Source of the DNA: Epiperipatus broadwayi
Taxonomy: Eukaryota > Onychophora > Udeonychophora > Euonychophora > Peripatidae
Direction: 5' to 3'
NCBI GenBank assembly: GCA_028023455.1
Contig: JAQFVV010012418.1
Location: forward strand, 8,861,244 to 8,925,243
Length of the DNA: 64,000 nucleotides
Shown: positions 37,701 through 50,591 of the stretch, piece by piece
How the letters are laid out: every line of letters starts with the position of its first letter
How positions within the stretch are numbered: the first letter of the stretch is position 1
The notes under the pieces: model-generated
The model's database searches: none
What the model saw: only the letters and a program-made list of their open reading frames with translations
Told to the model about the DNA's origin: nothing
Position numbers and translations under genes: made by a program

Positions 37701-38822
37701 GATTTGAGTCTTTTAAATGTGTGTTCTATGCAGTATATTTGCACTTAACAAAATATGAAAATAATATTAAAATATATAAAATTCCATCCATCTGTGCATA
37801 TTAGATAAATAACATGAATTAAATCTATTCAGTAATAAATGTTAGAAAAAGAATCAAATTATCAAATTTGTTTTGATATTGTATGTGTGTAATAAATGTT
37901 TTATCTCATTAGTTCTGGCAGTGACTTGTCTTATTATTTTTATTAATTCTATCAATGATTAAAGGTGTAAGTTTGAAATGTTATATTATAAAGCTGAGCT
38001 TCTCCATGAACTTAGCAACTAGGGTTATTGGTCAAATAAAAGTTGAACCTCACCCATATGTGTCTGCCTACTTTATAAATATTTCTAGTTCACATAGCCT
38101 AGTGGCATCCTGGTAAGGCAGATAGGGGTAGAGAGGCTACTGACTATTATAATATATTATAAAATCTAGAATAGCTTTATATAAATTAAATATACATAAT
38201 AAAAAATTCTAATGCAGGAAGTCTAAAGGCTTTGATTTATCAAACTTATATAGAATATAAGTGAGTAAAATATATATGAAAAATAATTATGTATTTTTAT
38301 ATGTAGACATAATTCATTCTTGGTTTCTGTCTCTTTATGCATTTTTTTTTTTTTAAATTAAAATGTAATAATTTAGTCAAAATTTAAAATCTTAAAATAT
38401 TAATAAAAATGATCTATCACTTTCCTTTTTTTTGCATTTATTATATTTTTCAGGCAATTTTTTTTATTATATGTTTATGCTAACAATTTTAAATATACAA
38501 CAGTAATAATTGTTCAATAATTCTTTTTTGAAGCTGTAAATATTCAAATACAGAAATGTATTACATTCTTAAACTATACATAAATAGCTCTGAGGAAAAC
38601 TATTGTATAGTTGAAACTTTAGTATAAAAATATGTCAAAAAAAGATCATAAGTAAAGTGGTTTACTATTTATAGATATATTGAATTTGAAACTTGAGACG
38701 TTCATATAAAAGTAATCAATGTAAGTAATAGCACATCAATTATATATTTAAATGGGAAAATAAACATTTGATGTTATAAAATTAAATGAATTATGAAATA
38801 TAATTAAAAAATCAATCACTAT

Positions 38823-38880
38823 GATGAGTTATGTGGTTATGGGAGAGAAAATGTTGAATATTTAATATTAGAATGTACAG
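38823..38880 (+). pseudogene. LINE C-terminal zinc-finger relic
   Basis: Translates as DELCGYGRENVEYLILECT. This resembles the C-x-x-G-x-E-x-x-x-H-x-x-x-x-C zinc-binding knuckle at the end of many non-LTR retrotransposon ORF2 proteins, with the His replaced by Tyr. Purine-rich continuation to about 39060 is full of stops. Confidence 0.4.
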
Positions 38881-41031
38881 TTTTAATAAAAATAAAGAAG
38901 AAATATTGAATTATCAGATATAAATAATGAAGGATAAGATTATGACAAAATGTGGAGTTTTTTTTTAGAATGGGTAAGAAATAGCAGAAAAATTAGTGTA
39001 GAAAATGAAGATAAAAATTGCATTGTGTAGAAAGAATAGATATAAATGATTAGGGTTCTATGGCTATATACTATAAAAAATAATAGAAGATAACATTTAA
39101 TATGGATGAATTTGAACAAGAAGTAGCTACACTACATCATGTCAATTTCAGTTTTAGTTATAATTGTGATATTTATTTATCAGGCATATTTAAGTTACAC
39201 TAATGATTGGTTAGTGTTTTGTAGTGTAGGTCATTTGATAATTAGGTTTATTGCAGAATAAATTACTGTTTGTAACTGTATTAGTAATGTTTGTTTATAC
39301 ATCTTTTTTTTTACTGTAAGTAACTTACGGAGTTTATAATTATGTTGATGATTTTAGTTACAGGATATAACTGGGTAATTAAGTGCTTGGTTACCATTAT
39401 ACAAATAAGTTATGACAATCTTGATTGTGACATCTGTTTACGACAACAATTGACCATGTTGGTAATAATTATTCTGAGTTTGTTGCAATTATATAAATAT
39501 AGATTCAGTCATCAACAAGAAATGGATTCTATTGTGATTGTTTGAGAATATCATTGGCTCACTATGATTTTAGCTAACTAGATTATTGCTTAAAAGAATG
39601 ATTGGTAGTACTAATTTTAATATGTTAATTCAAATTCATGTTTAATTCAAAACTGGATTATAATAGGAATATTTATATTCTATTATATATATGAGCAACT
39701 TAATAATGAATCACTATAATGCGCTACTTTAATATAATATGGCATGCATTTTTTGTCAGAATCTGAGAATTACATGAATACCTTTTTTTTGGAGCATGCT
39801 TTATTTATAATATTTATGAGTATTTTGATAATTTTCTGAATTTTATAAATTGTGTAGTAAATACATAATACCTTTGTTTATATAATGTTTATCATATATA
39901 TATATAATGAATTATGACATTGATTTAAAGAAAAGTCTTACCTACAATTGTGCAGTATATATGTACACTGGGCATATAATTCAGTTAAAATATTTTTTAT
40001 TAGGAAAAAAAAAATTTTATTCCACTAATTAAGCAAAAAGATTGAATAGAGATTCTTAATTACAGGACATTCAGTATTTTAAATATTATTAAAAGTATGA
40101 TTTTTCAAAGAATGGATGATTTTTAAAGTTTAATTAATAATATATATGATTTTATAAAATATTTTTTTAAGCTTTGAAAATATGATTATTCAAAAAAGTA
40201 CAACTTTAATATATTGCAGCAGAAACATTTTATATATTTTCCTCACATAAATCTAATTTTTATGGAATTGTCTGTAGTTACTTTTAAATTCCATTTTAAT
40301 TTTGTTTATAAATATTTAATTAATCATATTACTAAACTCATTAATGAAATATTTCTGTTATGGCCAAACTGTAGTTCTTGAGCCATATATGATTTCCAAA
40401 GCTATTCTGTGCATCATCTGAGGCAATATGAATATTGTTATTCATTGCCATTTTTTTCCAAAGTTTTATATTAATAATCTATAGTAATACAGAGTGCACC
40501 AATATTAGAATATTTTATTTCATAAATACTTTAAAGATAAGTAAAAAGCATATACTGTATTTTAAAACTTAAATTTTTTGCTTTTAAGTAATACCAGTTA
40601 AAAGTCTTTTTAAAGTGGATTTTATTATTGTGACCATGGCTCTGAAACATTAAAAAATCTATGAAAATAATTATATGTGGCTCTTATTATTGAAGACCTT
40701 GTCCATAACTGAAATATAAATGAAATATAAGCCTATTAATAAAAGGAATTTCTATCTCTCCCAATAAAATAATAATAACATTTTGATATTTGATTTCATG
40801 AAAGAAAGGTGAATTTTGTTTGATGGCAGGATTTCTATTAACATACTCTATTATTTGTGAAATGTGGTTTATAAGTTGTTGTTTTTTTTAAATTTAAACT
40901 TGGAGAATATATAGTAAAATCAAATATATGTGTTTTTAGAAAATATGATGAGGATTTTATTAATTTCTTGTTTATATATAAAACTGAATTAAAATATTTT
41001 TATGTGAAATAATGAATAATTTTCATTATTA

Positions 41032-43685
41032 GTCTAATTCTCACATATCAAACTGGTGGCCTGCGATGTTATTTTTTGTGGCCGTGTACAATGCTATGCA
41101 ATAAAATGAAAACAGAACAATATGTTGCAAACAATAAATTGATTTTAATAAAAAAAACTTTTTAAAAAACAAACTTTTATATGAACTAAAATACATACAA
41201 TAATTGTTGGCTACATACATAGCTAATTTATAATTCTCGGTTACACACATAGCTAAATATTTTTGACGGCATTCTTTAATGATGATGAAGCATTTGAGAT
41301 ATGATGAACACCAAATCTGGCAACATTAATAATGTGCTGCTGTGCTTCCGAGAACATAAATATATTGCAGCAAAACTTTAGTCAGCTATTCGCGCCACCA
41401 ACGTAGCAATCCTATCTGCAGATGTTGGGTTTTTCTTAGAATTGTAACAAAAGGCAGTTGCGCTAGTTTCTTTGTCCTGATCGGTGTGTTAAAAATTTGT
41501 GGGTTGTTTTCTTTTATAACTCATTCAAAAAATGTAAGTAAACGTAGTTGCAATTTTTTTAATTTTTAAAATTTAAATCTAAAGCCCTATTTTTATTACA
41601 GAAAATGCCACTTCCAACGCTAAATAAAAAATGAAAGATTGATGATGAGGGAAGAAAATTTCAAGAAAGGTGGGAACTGAACTATTTTTGTGTAGAAGTG
41701 AACAATAAGATTACATGCTTAATTTGCAAAGAAACAATTAGTATCGCTAAAGAATACAACATTAAGCAACATTATAGCACTAATCACGAAGAACAATTTT
41801 CATGCTTTGAAGCAAAAATAAGAGAAGAAAAATTAAAAACAATGAAGAATTCATTAAGCAGCCAGCAAGGAGTGCTTACAAAATTCATGAAAAGTAATGA
41901 ATCAGTAACAAGAACTAGTTATGAAATAAGCTATTTATTAGCAAAACATTCAAAATCATTCACTGATGGTTCTTTAATCAAGGAATGTATGATAAAAGCT
42001 GCCGAATTTGTCTGTCCAGAAAAAGTACAGGCATTTTGAGACATCTCATTATCAAGAAATATGGTGGCAGATAGAATTACTGAAATGGCAGATGATATCA
42101 CTTCACAATTACAGGAAATATCTACCAAAATCCAGTTCTTTTCAATTGCGATTGATGAAAGCACAGATATAAGAGATGTTGCACAAGTTGCTGTTTTTTT
42201 TTTTTGTGGTTGCGATAATAACATGAGGATCACCGAAGAATTGTTGGAATTCATCGCTCTTCACAGAACAACAACTGGTAAAGATATTTTTGATGCTATA
42301 TGGAGCATTTTTGAAAAATTTAACTTGCCTCTTGATAAACTTATTTCTGTGACAACTGAAGGTGCTAAATCGATGATGGGTGAAACTAAAGGTTTTGTGT
42401 CATGACTGACAAGGAAGTTACAAGATGAGTATCCAGATAAACCAAAAATCAAAGCTTTTCATGCCTCATTCACCAACAAGTTTTCTGTTTAAAATTATTA
42501 AAAATGGACCAAGTACTTAAAACAGTTACAAAGATAGTCAACTTTATTCGATCGAGAGCACTTAACCATCACCAATTTACTTCATTCCTTAAAGATTTAG
42601 AATCCGAATTCAAAGATCTTCCTTATTACCCAGAAGTTCATTGGTTGTCCTGCCACAATGTCCTAAAGAGCTTCTATCTGCTTTTGGAGGAAATAATATT
42701 TTTTGAAATGAAAGATGAAAACAATGAAAATATATCGGTTATAAAAGATCCATTGTGGGTACCAGACCTAGCATTTTTAACAGATATTACAGGCCATCTA
42801 AATAATCTTAATATTACATTTCAAGGCAAAGGTCAATTGATAACAAACATATACAATGCAGTTGCAAGCTTTATATAAAAACTGAATTTGTTTAAAAATC
42901 ATTTGCAAAAGAATGTTTTGATATATTTTCCTATATGTGAGCACTTAAAAGCACAAAATCAAAGTTGCTCATTTTCACAATACTCTGCAAAAATTGAAAA
43001 AATAAAAAACAAATTCGATAAACATTTTGATGATTTCAAGGAGTTAGAAGAAATTTTTTCTCTTTTCAATGGACCCTTTGCCTTTGAAGTTGAAAAAGTT
43101 CTGACTTCGATACAACTGGAATTAATTGATTTCCAGTATGATTCGATTTTAAAAAACAAATATCAAGAAGTAATAATCCCAAAATATATTCCTATTTAAG
43201 TGAAAGATACCCAGAAAATAAAAAATTTGCTGCACAAATTTTATGCTTTTTTGGAAGTACATACTTATGTGAGCAATTATTTTCATGCATGAAATTAAAT
43301 AAAACAACTTACAGATCAAGATTAACTGATAAAAATCCATCTGCCATAATGAAAGTTGTTTGTTCTCAGTTTTTGAATCCATATATTGGAAAACTAGTAG
43401 GAGGAAATCGATGGCAAGTTTCCGATAAAAACAATAAATTGTAGTTTTATAAATATGTAATCAAATAAAATAAATGTTTAAATAAAAGAAATACTATATC
43501 AATTATATATTATTGAACTGAATTCACTAAACTACATAATATGTTTTTATTACCCCACCTATATTCCTGCATTCTCACTTCAGAATAAAATTTTAAGAAA
43601 ATTTGTGTGGTGTAGCCCACGAGAATCTTAGCAGTTGCATTAAATTGCCTGTTGTTTGAATGAATTTGACACACCTGGTCTAATT
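41032..43685 (+). mobile_element. hAT DNA transposon, full length, with target-site duplication
   Basis: An exact 8-bp duplication GTCTAATT lies at 41032-41039 and 43678-43685. The 2638-bp element between (41040-43677) ends in CAAATTCA-TCAAA-type termini: the right end complement is CAGGTGTGTCAAATTC and the left end is CTCACATATCAAACTGG. These share TATCAAA/TGTCAAA spacing, but the left outer bases are eroded. Subterminal TGGTGGCCTGCGATG near the left end is typical of the ZBED/GTF2IRD2-like hAT group. It carries one + strand transposase pseudogene. Confidence 0.88.
41605..43444 (+). pseudogene. hAT transposase pseudogene (GTF2IRD2/ZBED-like)
   Basis: Starts at ATG 41605. The N-terminal part has RWELNYFCVE and the BED-type CLIC...H...H zinc finger (about 41695-41790). 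The RNase H-like core contains IAIDESTDIRDVAQVAVFF, with the acidic residues of the first catalytic block, and then VTTEGAKSMMG (family usually TDGAPSM). The middle has EVHWLSCHNVL and the C terminus has FGSTYLCEQLFSCMK, the hATC dimerisation motif. Breaks: in-frame TGA at 41632, 42037 and 42403, TAA at 42876, a frame change between 42405 and 42504 and another near 43150-43200. The order of motifs is complete, so decay is by point changes and small indels. Not expected to be active. Confidence 0.85.
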
Positions 43686-43789
43686 TACAAATTTTAGTGT
43701 AGATAAAGTATATAATGATAGCAAATAAGTTTTAGTTAAAGTTGATAGGAAAGTTTGAGATTATTTTAAATATTAAAGTTAATTTTAAT

Positions 43790-44640
43790 ATAATTTTTGG
43801 TTTGAGAAAAGGAATATTTATGTAGACAAATTTGAATGTATGGAAATTAAAATGAGATCAGAGTTTTTAGTGATTGAGATGTATGTTAGGAAAGTTACCA
43901 ATTGTTATGTAATTATAGGGGATTTGAACTCAGATTTTCAAGCACCCTTCAGCTATTCATACTATCTCATACAACTGATACACATGACTACATACACGTA
44001 GAAAAGATATATAATCACCAATATATGTATTTCATGCTAAATCAGCACTCATCAGTTGGTCCAGATTATCATCTCCCACACACATATATAGTCAGTGCTC
44101 AGTTTATATTAAGATAGCAAATCTTCATACTTTAATGGACAGGCTTCAATCTACTCCAACCTCCACCTTTTCAGCCATCCATATCATTGAAAATCTGATG
44201 ATTGAAACCCGAATCCCATGCTGATGCCAATATTGTTGTTATGTTGAAATTTTACTAATACGGGTACAATGATTTAACAATTTTAAAAATAAAAGCTCAT
44301 TTGTGGATTGGTAGAGAAAATGTGGCAGGGCATGGAAGGATGGGACTCATTGTGGATATTATTTTAAAAGGAATAAGTGAAAAATAGTAAGTTATGACAG
44401 AGATAGTAAGATAAATGAATTAGATGAAGTCATAAAAGAAATTAAAAGACATTAAAAATCGTTAGATGTGAAATGTAACTAAATTAAGAGAACTGATAGA
44501 TGGGTTACGTAAAAGTGAAGTACAATACTAAAGAACAGAAAGATTTAGATGAGAAAATTTCAATAAATACTGAAAAAAATAAATAAAAGAGGAATGTATG
44601 AGACTATTAATTGAGGACTTGCTAATTAGAAGATCAGGAT
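43790..44640 (+). pseudogene. LINE endonuclease-domain relic, interrupted
   Basis: Reads FLVIEMYVRKVTNCYVIIGD then LN at 43828-43929, resembling the APE-type endonuclease block with its G-D-x-N motif. After an inserted family A copy it resumes with WIGRENVAGHGRMGLIVDII near 44307-44366, similar to the N/G-rich block that follows in such proteins, then DELDEV-type helical sequence with stops to about 44640. Clade not resolved. Confidence 0.5.
43914..44240 (-). repeat. Repeat family A, single copy
   Basis: Reverse complement of the family as oriented at 4951. It begins TATAGGGGATTTGAACTCAG (B-box-like end) and ends CCCATGCTGATGCCAATATT, the most complete inner end in the window. It lies inside the LINE endonuclease relic. 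Confidence 0.75.
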
Positions 44641-44844
44641 ATTCTAAAAAAAAAAAAAATAGAGATAGGTATTTGCAAGTTTTTTGTTTTATCAGTGCAT
44701 TTTTCATCTTAACTTATTCCTATCACAATTATCCATCAGCTTAGAATTCAGACCAATGTCTCACACTATAGATACATTAGAAACATTCACTGAAATTTTT
44801 CAAGCATGTTTTTAGAGATACTTAAACTTAACTTCATATATATA

Positions 44845-45075
44845 TTTAAATATATTTCAAACTTCTATTTCATCTCATATTATTGAAACATATGATCAAA
44901 GACGTGTGAAAAAGATAAATGGTTCTCCAAGATGCACATTTTGAACTGAATCAGCACTCATCAGCTGGCCCAAATCATAATCTCTTATACATATCTTTAT
45001 CATTTATTCTGAATATATATAGATAGCAAATTACTACACAGTACTTTAATTAACAGATTTCAAATTTTCTGCACT
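44845..45075 (-). repeat. Repeat family A, diverged copy
   Basis: Keeps AATCAGCACTCATCAGCTGG, CCCAAATCATAATCTC and a 3' GATAGCAAATTACTAC segment like 43914-44240, otherwise worn. Confidence 0.5.
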
Positions 45076-45339
45076 CACAACTTTGAAAGAAACTATTTTA
45101 TGGAAATATATTAATAACTTTTACTAATCATTTAATAAGCTAAATCCATTATTCCTAGCACGCATGTATACTTTAGATCTAATTTAGCGAATATTATCTG
45201 CAGTGCTTTAGAAGTATGAAAACCTGAGATTCCTCACCCATGTTGACAGTTTCGATAACTTTCAAATCACCTCTCTCATGCAAGGTAGGGACAGGGTTTT
45301 TAATACTTTGTGGAGGGGTGTACAATCATTGCATATTAA

Positions 45340-45540
45340 AGATAATATAAAGTATATTGTTATAGGAAATAATGATGTAGGTAGATAAAACAATTTGCAA
45401 GATCAATTAGAACTTAATAATATAATGATTAAGAAAATTAATCAATGGAATGAAAAATAAAATAGTCATTTTGTTTTTGCATTTCCAACTGCAACAAATA
45501 ATAATGATAACGTTTTAATTATAAAGAACATTAAACATAT
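45340..45540 (+). pseudogene. Possible SGNH-hydrolase-like fragment of a retroelement
   Basis: One frame reads KYIVIGNNDVGR, then a helical stretch, then HFVFAFPTAT, with two in-frame stops. G-x-N-D-(I/V)-G-R followed by a helix and a F-x-x-P strand resembles the GTND block of SGNH esterase domains carried by some LINE ORF1 or gag proteins. Weak evidence, based on a short motif. Confidence 0.25.
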
Positions 45541-47373
45541 TGCTTTAACTTTCGATATTAATATCATTAGATTATTGAAAGTTTGATTTGAAAAATATAT
45601 TTATGTAATTTTGATTTTTTAAACATTTAAAGTTTCTAATGATAATTTTGATTAATCACCCATTCTTTATTTACTTAATAATAGATTTATTTATTTTTTA
45701 ATACGAGAAAACCTCATTATTTAAGGTAGCTCATCTTGAATTCATTGACCTAAATTTTATATGGAATTTTTAATTGCCTAGTTGATCTTATTATATATGT
45801 GCTTTTAATTTATAAAGTAAATTTTAACTTATTAGCATTTGTAAATTCAAAGTTAATAAATCAATAGTCTACAAACGATAGTTTTGAGAAAAAGAACTCA
45901 AACAAATTTATTACTTATTGATTTTCATAACAGTGTTTAGGATTGTCGAAATTTATTTATCGAAGTTGCTGGGAAATAGAAGCCGAAAGGAATGTGGTAT
46001 AGTATCGAGTTTTTTTTTTTATCTGAAGCTTAGAGAAAGAGTTTATATGTTCTGTTAGTTATATATATATATATTTGTAAAGATATAAAACTCATATATA
46101 AGAAGAAAAATAAGTCAAAGCATTAAAAGAATAAAATAATTGATAACTCTTATATTTTGGAATAGGTCTCTGCTAGGCAAAAGCCTCCCAAACAGCCCTC
46201 TCGTAATGGAACAACAACTGATAAAATAACTTCGTAATCAAATTTATTGATAAAAATTTACATAATAACGAGTAGAGGTAATGGAAAATGCTATAAAATT
46301 AATCGATGTAATGATATTATGAAATATAATGATTTTTTAAAAATATAAATGACAATTAGAGAACATATATGCATGGCTGACATGGAATACTGCATATATA
46401 TATATATTATTAACAAAAGAAACAAATAAAACCATTGGTAAAAATAAACTAATATGGATTGAAGAATTTAAAAATAATTCTATATAAATTTCATTTTTAA
46501 ATTTTTTTATGTATGTAATAAAAAGGTTAGCAATGACAGATAAGATCAATTTGAAACATTTGTATTATAATAAACACTGTTCATTTACTATAAATATTCT
46601 AAATTGCTTGTAAAATTATTCTCTGTCTGCAGAATTAATTAATAATTTATTGAATATTTTAAGCGAAACCTTTCTAGCTTTAAACACAACTTTTTTTATC
46701 ATAACTTTTTTTTTATCGTTTCTAAATCACTGTTGTGTCTAATTGATGTTTCAAACTTGTTCTCCATACAACTTTGACACAAATCACTTAATTGAAGTCT
46801 ATTAATAATTTTTATTAACCATTCATTAGACTAGAGATTATACAATAATGTTTTGTGTAACTAATGCTTTTGACAATTACATTTTGAAAAAATGAGAGTC
46901 TTTAAAATTATTTATCATTATTTTTTTATAGGATTGATCTCATGGCATAATGCCAGTATCTGCTTGCTATGTTCTCAACTTAAGTTCCAGCCCATATGCA
47001 AATAAGAAACTTTTTAAGCTCTAAAACAAGCTTAAGATTTTTTTTTATGCAACCAGCTGATAGCAATCTAATTACGCAACTAATTATTATTTAATAAATG
47101 CATATATTACTAATCCTGGAGGTAAAACAAAAAAGAAAAAAATAATCATCATAAAACAGCATTTGTGGGTATTATCTTCTTCACTGTTTCTCTGTGAACA
47201 AATGTTGAAAAGACCTTTGCCTTGCAGTGGGCTATTTAAAGACTGTTTTACACATTTTTTTTATTATAAGTAAATAAAAATATTAAGCAGCAATTTATAA
47301 ATTTATGAAGTACAGACTGCTTTATATTTATTTAAAAATAATTATTAAATATCTGAGTTTGATATACAATATG

Positions 47374-47471
47374 TCAAGCGTTGGTGGCCGAGTAATTAGC
47401 ACAGCCGCTTACAAACAGTTGTCCCGGGTTCGCTTCCCAGCCGATGGTTTGATACATGAAAAAAAAAAAAA
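47374..47471 (+). mobile_element. tRNA-derived SINE, copy 3
   Basis: TCAAGCGTTGGTGGCCGAGT with an A-box position, B box GGTTCGCTTCC (47428-47438), CAGCCGATGGTTTGATACATG and a poly-A tail. Nearly the same as 14198-14296. The target duplication is not clear. Confidence 0.82.
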
Positions 47472-47844
47472 TTGTATGTGATAAAATTTTTATTTTTAAA
47501 TAAGATCATTCTAAAATGTGACACTTAAGACTGCTTATATTTTAAAAAAATTAAGTTTCCATTATTAATAAAGTCTCCCCCCCCCCTCAATAAAAACTTT
47601 GTTCTAATACTGCCATTTGAGAAAATGAGCTGTTCCTACAAAATTCATCATTCCTTTCTTGTTTCATTAATTATTAAGAAGAAAATAATTGTTAACTCTA
47701 CTGTCACAATATGATAAATTACATTTGTTTCCCTTATTATCATTCAAGTTGATATGGAATGCCTTTTTTTATTACTTATAATTTTTTTATTGTTCTACAA
47801 TTCAATTTTTTTTTTGTACATTTAATTTCTTATGGATTAAAGAT

Positions 47845-48005
47845 GTGTATAATAGATTGTGGTCTGGGCCAACTTATGAATGCTGATTCAGCATGAAATG
47901 TGCACTGCTGATCATAGATCTTTTTTATATGTCTTTGGTCATATGTTTCATCCTTATATAAGATGTCAAAAGTGGATAGAAACCAGTCCCTGCCTTGTGT
48001 GAGAA
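47845..48005 (+). repeat. Repeat family A, diverged copy
   Basis: GGTCTGGGCCAACTTATGAATGC, GATTCAGCATGAAATGTGCA and CATATGTTTCATCC follow the family order in + orientation; the B-box end is absent. Confidence 0.5.
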
Positions 48006-50287
48006 TGATGTAGTAAAAATTACAGTACAAAAATATTATTCATTATTAATTTGTCCCTTGCTTGTTTTTTTTTCTTAAAGTGCCATCTGATGGGAATATC
48101 ATGAAATGTAATGTAATTCTCACACCAGAGATCATTAATAGATGCTAATATAGTGTATGGTTTACATCTACATAGTGCTTACTATCTAACAGAAGAAAAA
48201 TTAAACAAAAAATTAAATGTTCACATTTAATTTTGAATTTCTGGCTACAAGTATATATTAAATAAAAAGAAAAAAATAATATATTTTACAATAAAAAATA
48301 AAATAAAATAAAAGGCAACCAAAGCACAAAATGTGTTTGAAATAAAAATAAGCAAAATATATATATTTAATATACTTTTGTAGCCATAGATTCAAGAATA
48401 AATGTGTACATTTTATTTTTTATGGATTTGTTTTTTCATTAAATGGTAAGTATTATATAAATGTAATCCATACACTATATTAGCCCTATTAATGTTTCTA
48501 ATTATTGACTGGAAAAAGAACATTTTAAAAATAATAATGTTAATTAAAATTGAATTTTATTAATGAACTATAATAGTGTTATTTCTAAGAACGTTGTATT
48601 AAAAAAAGTATTTTTTAACATAAATTTTTATTTTTAATTGTTCTTTTTTTTTTTTGATGAATAATAAACGTATCTGTTATTTAGTAGCTGTCAAAGCTTA
48701 TTCAGAAGAGAAATTTAATTGTTGCAATTTTCTAGCATAAAAAAAGTAATCATATATTTAGTCACCCAGGAAGTCATATAGTGATGTGATAGATCTAATG
48801 GAAGATTAGCATAACAGTTCCATTCAATTGATTGAACTGAGATTTTTTAAAAATTTATTTGGATTACTTAGCTGATAACTGATTATGGAACTTTTACATC
48901 TGAGTTCACTACTTGTGTGAAGTTTATAGTTTTATATGGTTTCCATCAATTGTGTTTATAAATCTTTATAATATTTTGGCAATTACTTGTCTGGGAATTA
49001 TTTTCTTCTTATATGAACTTTTTTACTATTAGGATAGTAAGTAGACAACTTATTAAGATTCTGATAAAATTTTTGGTACTCTTTACAATGCTCTTAGCAT
49101 TCTATCAAGTGAAAACTATGATATTTCCCCCAGATTAAGGTATTTAATATTGTACAGCAAAAAAAAATCTTATATATAAAAAAATTACTTAGGTAGTATA
49201 AATAAAAATAAATCTCTTATGCAACTCAATTATTAAATAAGAAATGAGGATATATTTACAGACTGCTTATGCTTAACAATAATGAAATCTCTTTATTTGG
49301 TCTCCCACTGCAAAGAGTTTGATTACTTGTGTATTTATTATGTTTAAAATTTTTAGCTATAAAAATCGTGATTAATTTACATTATAAAAATAATTGAAAG
49401 GTTTATTGCTCAGGAATTTCTATGAATTTTGAGCGCTGGTCTATGGGTCTTGAACTCAAAATGCACCAATCTTCCATTGCATTAAACCATGCAGAAAACT
49501 GTAGGAGGACTATATAAATTGATGCAATTGTCACACAAATAAAATTGAATATGCATATTTAATTACTTCATTATTTAATGCTTGTATAACTAATATGACT
49601 AATTGAAATTTTAAATGGGTTTAATTTACTGCAATTTTTTTTATTTATATTTCTTGTTCATCCATTTTTTTGCAATGTACTTTTTCTAAATAGTTGAGTC
49701 AATAAAATATGCTTCTTTAATTTAATATTATACACTTTTATATTAACTTACTCTCTATGTGTTTCTGTCAGGATATCCATATTTTTGAATTTTTAACAAT
49801 GAAAAAAAAATTCTCTTTTAGAACTCAAACTCACATTCTCACACTTCCCAGGAAAAATTTCCAGCAACCGAGCCAAAAGAAATATTACATTTGTAAAATA
49901 AAATTTAGTTAATCCTTATTTAAATCATACTTTTAATTAATTAAAAGTAAATATTTTCTATTAATATCTGAATTATTTTTCTAAAATAATTAATATTTCA
50001 TAAATATTTTGGGGAAAAAATAGTAAATGTGTAAAAAAGATTAGAGAATTAATTAAAAAACCATTACATAAATATTTTTATATAGTAGACAATCATGTTC
50101 TATTTAAATTTCGAATTTGCTAGAGATCGTATTTTTTTATTTTCATGTCTTATCATTAAATTATAATTTTTATCAGATTTTTTTGTTGTTTTAACCATAT
50201 TTTAAAATAATATGTAAATATAATTAAAAAGTAAAAAAATAATATGTAAAAAAACCTTTAAATAATGCTTTTATGTAAATAGCTGAC

Positions 50288-50591
50288 TACAAAATACAAT
50301 ATAACAAAGTAATCTATCTTTTGGTTAATTTATTGTTCTTTGAAAATATCAGATATCATAAGAATCTAAAGTTGTTATAAAACAATTGGAAATTGCAGGA
50401 ATATTATCATTTCATAAAAGCATTTGAGGCTCAAATAAACCATAATCAAAAAGGTCTCAAATGCTTTTATGAAATGACAATATATTCCTGAAATTTTTAA
50501 TTGTATTATAACAAGTCTAGATTCTTAAGATCTCTGATATTTTCCAAGAACAGCAAATTAACCAAGAGGCAGAATACTTTGTTATTTTGTA
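50288..50591. repeat. Long palindrome, arms about 140 bp
   Basis: Inverted arms from TACAAAATACAATATAACAA to AAAGCATTTGAGGCTC on the left and from AGGTCTCAAATGCTTTTATG to TTTGTTATTTTGTA on the right, with an 18-20 bp loop (AAATAAACCATAATCAAAA). Mismatches are scattered and light. Confidence 0.8.

Noticed and set aside
41931-43382. Several minus-strand frames of 60-107 codons
   Set aside because: They are shadows of the hAT transposase pseudogene on the + strand.
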